Of a DNA stretch of 64,000 nt, positions 62,508-64,000 are shown one piece after another (position 1 is the stretch's first letter; the number at the start of each line of letters is the position of its first letter). Source of the DNA: AWTP1-13 sp963797005 (GTDB lineage: Bacteria; Pseudomonadota; Alphaproteobacteria; Rhizobiales; Hyphomicrobiaceae). The notes beneath the pieces are model-generated. The model made no database searches, was not told the DNA's origin, and saw only the letters and a program-made list of their open reading frames with translations. The DNA lies in contig CAWCOF010000017.1 of NCBI GenBank assembly GCA_963797005.1, positions 89,148 through 153,147 on the forward strand, in the 5' to 3' direction. The position numbers and the translations under genes are program-made.

Positions 62508-64000
62508 ATGAGCGTCAGCAAGAACCAAGTGCTCGAAAAGCTGCGGCGGGTCAAAGGCCCCGATCTCGAGGGCAATATCGTCGACCTGGGGCTGGTCTCG
62601 GAAATCCTGCTGAAGGACGACGGTCGGGTGTCCTTCTCGATCACCGTGCCCGCGGCCAGGGCGACGGAGCTCGAGCCGCTGCGCCAGGCGGCCGAGAAGA
62701 TCGTGGGTGACCTTCCCGGCGTGACCGGCGTGATGGCCGTTCTGACCGCCGAGAAGACCGCTGGCGGCAACGGGGCAGCCCCGCGCGGCGGCCAGGTACC
62801 GGAGAGCGCCAGGGTGCAACAGGCGCGCGCCGCGGCACGGGCCAGCTCTCCCCCCGCGCAGGCGGCCCACGCGCCGGCTGGTGCGCAGCGCCAGGTGGCG
62901 CCGAGCGGCATCAAGCACATGATCGCGGTGGCCTCCGGCAAGGGTGGCGTCGGCAAGTCGACGACGGCGGTCAATCTGGCGCTGGGCCTGCAGGCCGCCG
63001 GGCTGAAGGTCGGCATACTCGACGCCGACATCTACGGCCCCTCGCAACCGCGCCTGCTCGGCCTCACGGGCCGGCCGCAGGTGGCGCACGGCAACGTGCT
63101 CAAACCCATGGAGGCTTACGGCCTCAAGGCCATGTCGATGGGCTTCCTGGTCGACGAGGGCACGCCCATCATCTGGCGCGGGCCGATGGTGGTCTCGGCG
63201 CTGACGCAGATGCTGCGCGACGTGGAGTGGGGCGAGCTCGACGTGCTCGTCATCGACATGCCGCCGGGCACCGGCGACGTGCAGCTCACCATGGCGCAGC
63301 AGGTGCCGCTGTCGGGCGCCATCATCGTCTCGACGCCGCAGGACCTCGCCCTGATCGACGCGCGCAAGGGGCTCAACATGTTCCGCAAGGTCGACGTGCC
63401 GGTGCTCGGCATCGTCGAGAACATGAGCTTCTTCCTGTGCCCGAAATGCGGTGAGCGCTCCGACATCTTCGGCCACGACGGCGCCAAGCACGAGGCGGAG
63501 AAGCTCGGCATTGCCTTCCTCGGCGGCATACCGCTGCACATGGATATCCGCTCGACCTCCGACGAGGGCCAGCCGATCGTCGCCTCGCGTCCCGAGAGCG
63601 CCGAGGCCCGGATCTACCGCGAGATCGCCGCCAGGGCGTGGGGCGAGCTGGAACAAGGCGCGGATGACCGCATCAGGCCGCCGCGGCTCGACATCAGCCC
63701 CGACAAGAGCGAGCTTGCTGTCACGTTCGAGGATGCAAAGCCGTTCACGCTGTCGGCCGAGATGTTGCGCGTCATGAGCCCGTCGGCCGAGGTGCAGGGC
63801 CACTCGCCCGAGCAGCGCGTGACGGTCGGCCGCAAGAAGAACGTCAAGATCAAGGAGCTGAGGCCCGTCGGCAACTATGCCGTGCGCATCGTCTTCGACG
63901 ACGGCCACGACACGGGGCTCTTCGCCTGGTCCTATCTGCAGCAGCTCGACCGCGAGCGCGATCAGCGCTGGGCGGAGTATCTGTCCGCGCTGGCGCAGAA
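62508..64000 (+). CDS. Mrp/NBP35-type Fe-S carrier ATPase with C-terminal DUF971 domain, cut by window end
   Basis: At least 497 residues are present and the frame is open at the window end. Residues about 5-80 are a MIP18/DUF59 domain (QVLEKLRRVKGPDLEGNIVDLGLVSEI), followed by an Ala/Pro-rich linker and the P-loop ATPase (VASGKGGVGKSTTAVNLALGLQ, ILDADIYGPSQPRLLGL, VIDMPPGTGDVQLTMAQ, VENMSFFLCPKCG with the CxxC cluster ligand). The C-terminal 100 residues (LRVMSPSAEVQGHSPEQR, IKELRPVGNYAVRIVFDDGHDTGLFAWSYLQQL) are DUF971. The three-domain order is that of plant HCF101. It inserts or transfers Fe-S clusters in the cytoplasm. It starts at ATG 62508. Confidence 0.93.
   Translation, partial: MSVSKNQVLEKLRRVKGPDLEGNIVDLGLVSEILLKDDGRVSFSITVPAARATELEPLRQAAEKIVGDLPGVTGVMAVLTAEKTAGGNGAAPRGGQVPESARVQQARAAARASSPPAQAAHAPAGAQRQVAPSGIKHMIAVASGKGGVGKSTTAVNLALGLQAAGLKVGILDADIYGPSQPRLLGLTGRPQVAHGNVLKPMEAYGLKAMSMGFLVDEGTPIIWRGPMVVSALTQMLRDVEWGELDVLVIDMPPGTGDVQLTMAQQVPLSGAIIVSTPQDLALIDARKGLNMFRKVDVPVLGIVENMSFFLCPKCGERSDIFGHDGAKHEAEKLGIAFLGGIPLHMDIRSTSDEGQPIVASRPESAEARIYREIAARAWGELEQGADDRIRPPRLDISPDKSELAVTFEDAKPFTLSAEMLRVMSPSAEVQGHSPEQRVTVGRKKNVKIKELRPVGNYAVRIVFDDGHDTGLFAWSYLQQLDRERDQRWAEYLSALAQ

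Overview
The window is high-GC DNA from an alphaproteobacterium, possibly Hyphomicrobiales or a relative; I cannot place it to genus. Supporting signs are the glnD, mutS and maeB alleles, dense GC-rich coding with long antisense shadow frames, palindromic intergenic repeats of a type common in that class, and many acyl-CoA, MmyB and SnoaL/TetR genes. I see no rRNA, tRNA, CRISPR array, transposase or integrase.

Layout. 1-2.4 kb: glnD (cut by the window start) and a frameshifted MarR regulator. 2.9-17 kb: an exopolysaccharide locus with a polyprenyl-phosphate sugar transferase, outer-membrane barrel, Wza-like exporter, Wzc-like co-polymerase, WecG-type and tandem GT2 glycosyltransferases, Wzy-like polymerase, PLP aminotransferase and sugar epimerase. 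No flippase is present. 17-24 kb: two hypothetical envelope proteins, a Ser/Thr kinase with WD40 repeats facing two FHA proteins and a PP2C phosphatase (a phospho-signalling module without type VI secretion genes), and a small secreted protein. 24-27.7 kb: PPOX flavoprotein, membrane protein, carboxymuconolactone decarboxylase-like, quinone oxidoreductase-like and cupin genes.

27.8-29.9 kb: a clearly lower-GC island with a three-gene operon on the minus strand: a 35-residue Lys/Ala-rich peptide ending in a Gly-Gly motif, a C39-like cysteine peptidase and a 470-residue HD-domain protein. This is the best candidate for an undescribed system.

30.3-40.6 kb: a CinA-like/NMN-adenylyltransferase fusion, an MmyB-type regulator and PPOX pair flanked by a duplicated mutS 3' end, mutS, maeB, a murein endopeptidase-like gene, and a TetR/SnoaL pair sharing an operator. 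40.7-49.8 kb: hybrid histidine kinase, AMACR-type CoA-transferase, an orphan molybdopterin oxidase subunit, a TIR-domain protein, acyl-CoA dehydrogenase. 49.9-57.8 kb: KefB-like antiporter, PatB-like lyase, enoyl-CoA hydratase translationally coupled to a membrane spermidine-synthase-like protein, a cytochrome c with an internal stop, a second TetR/SnoaL pair. 57.9-64 kb: fdhD-mobA-mobB plus a subtilase-like protein that lacks catalytic residues, a TRAP solute-binding protein, and an Mrp ATPase with a C-terminal DUF971 domain (cut by the window end).

Eight genes carry a single-base frameshift with both halves well conserved, and one has an in-frame stop. This density suggests residual indel errors in the assembly at least as much as gene decay, so I mark these genes as broken as given while describing the intended product.
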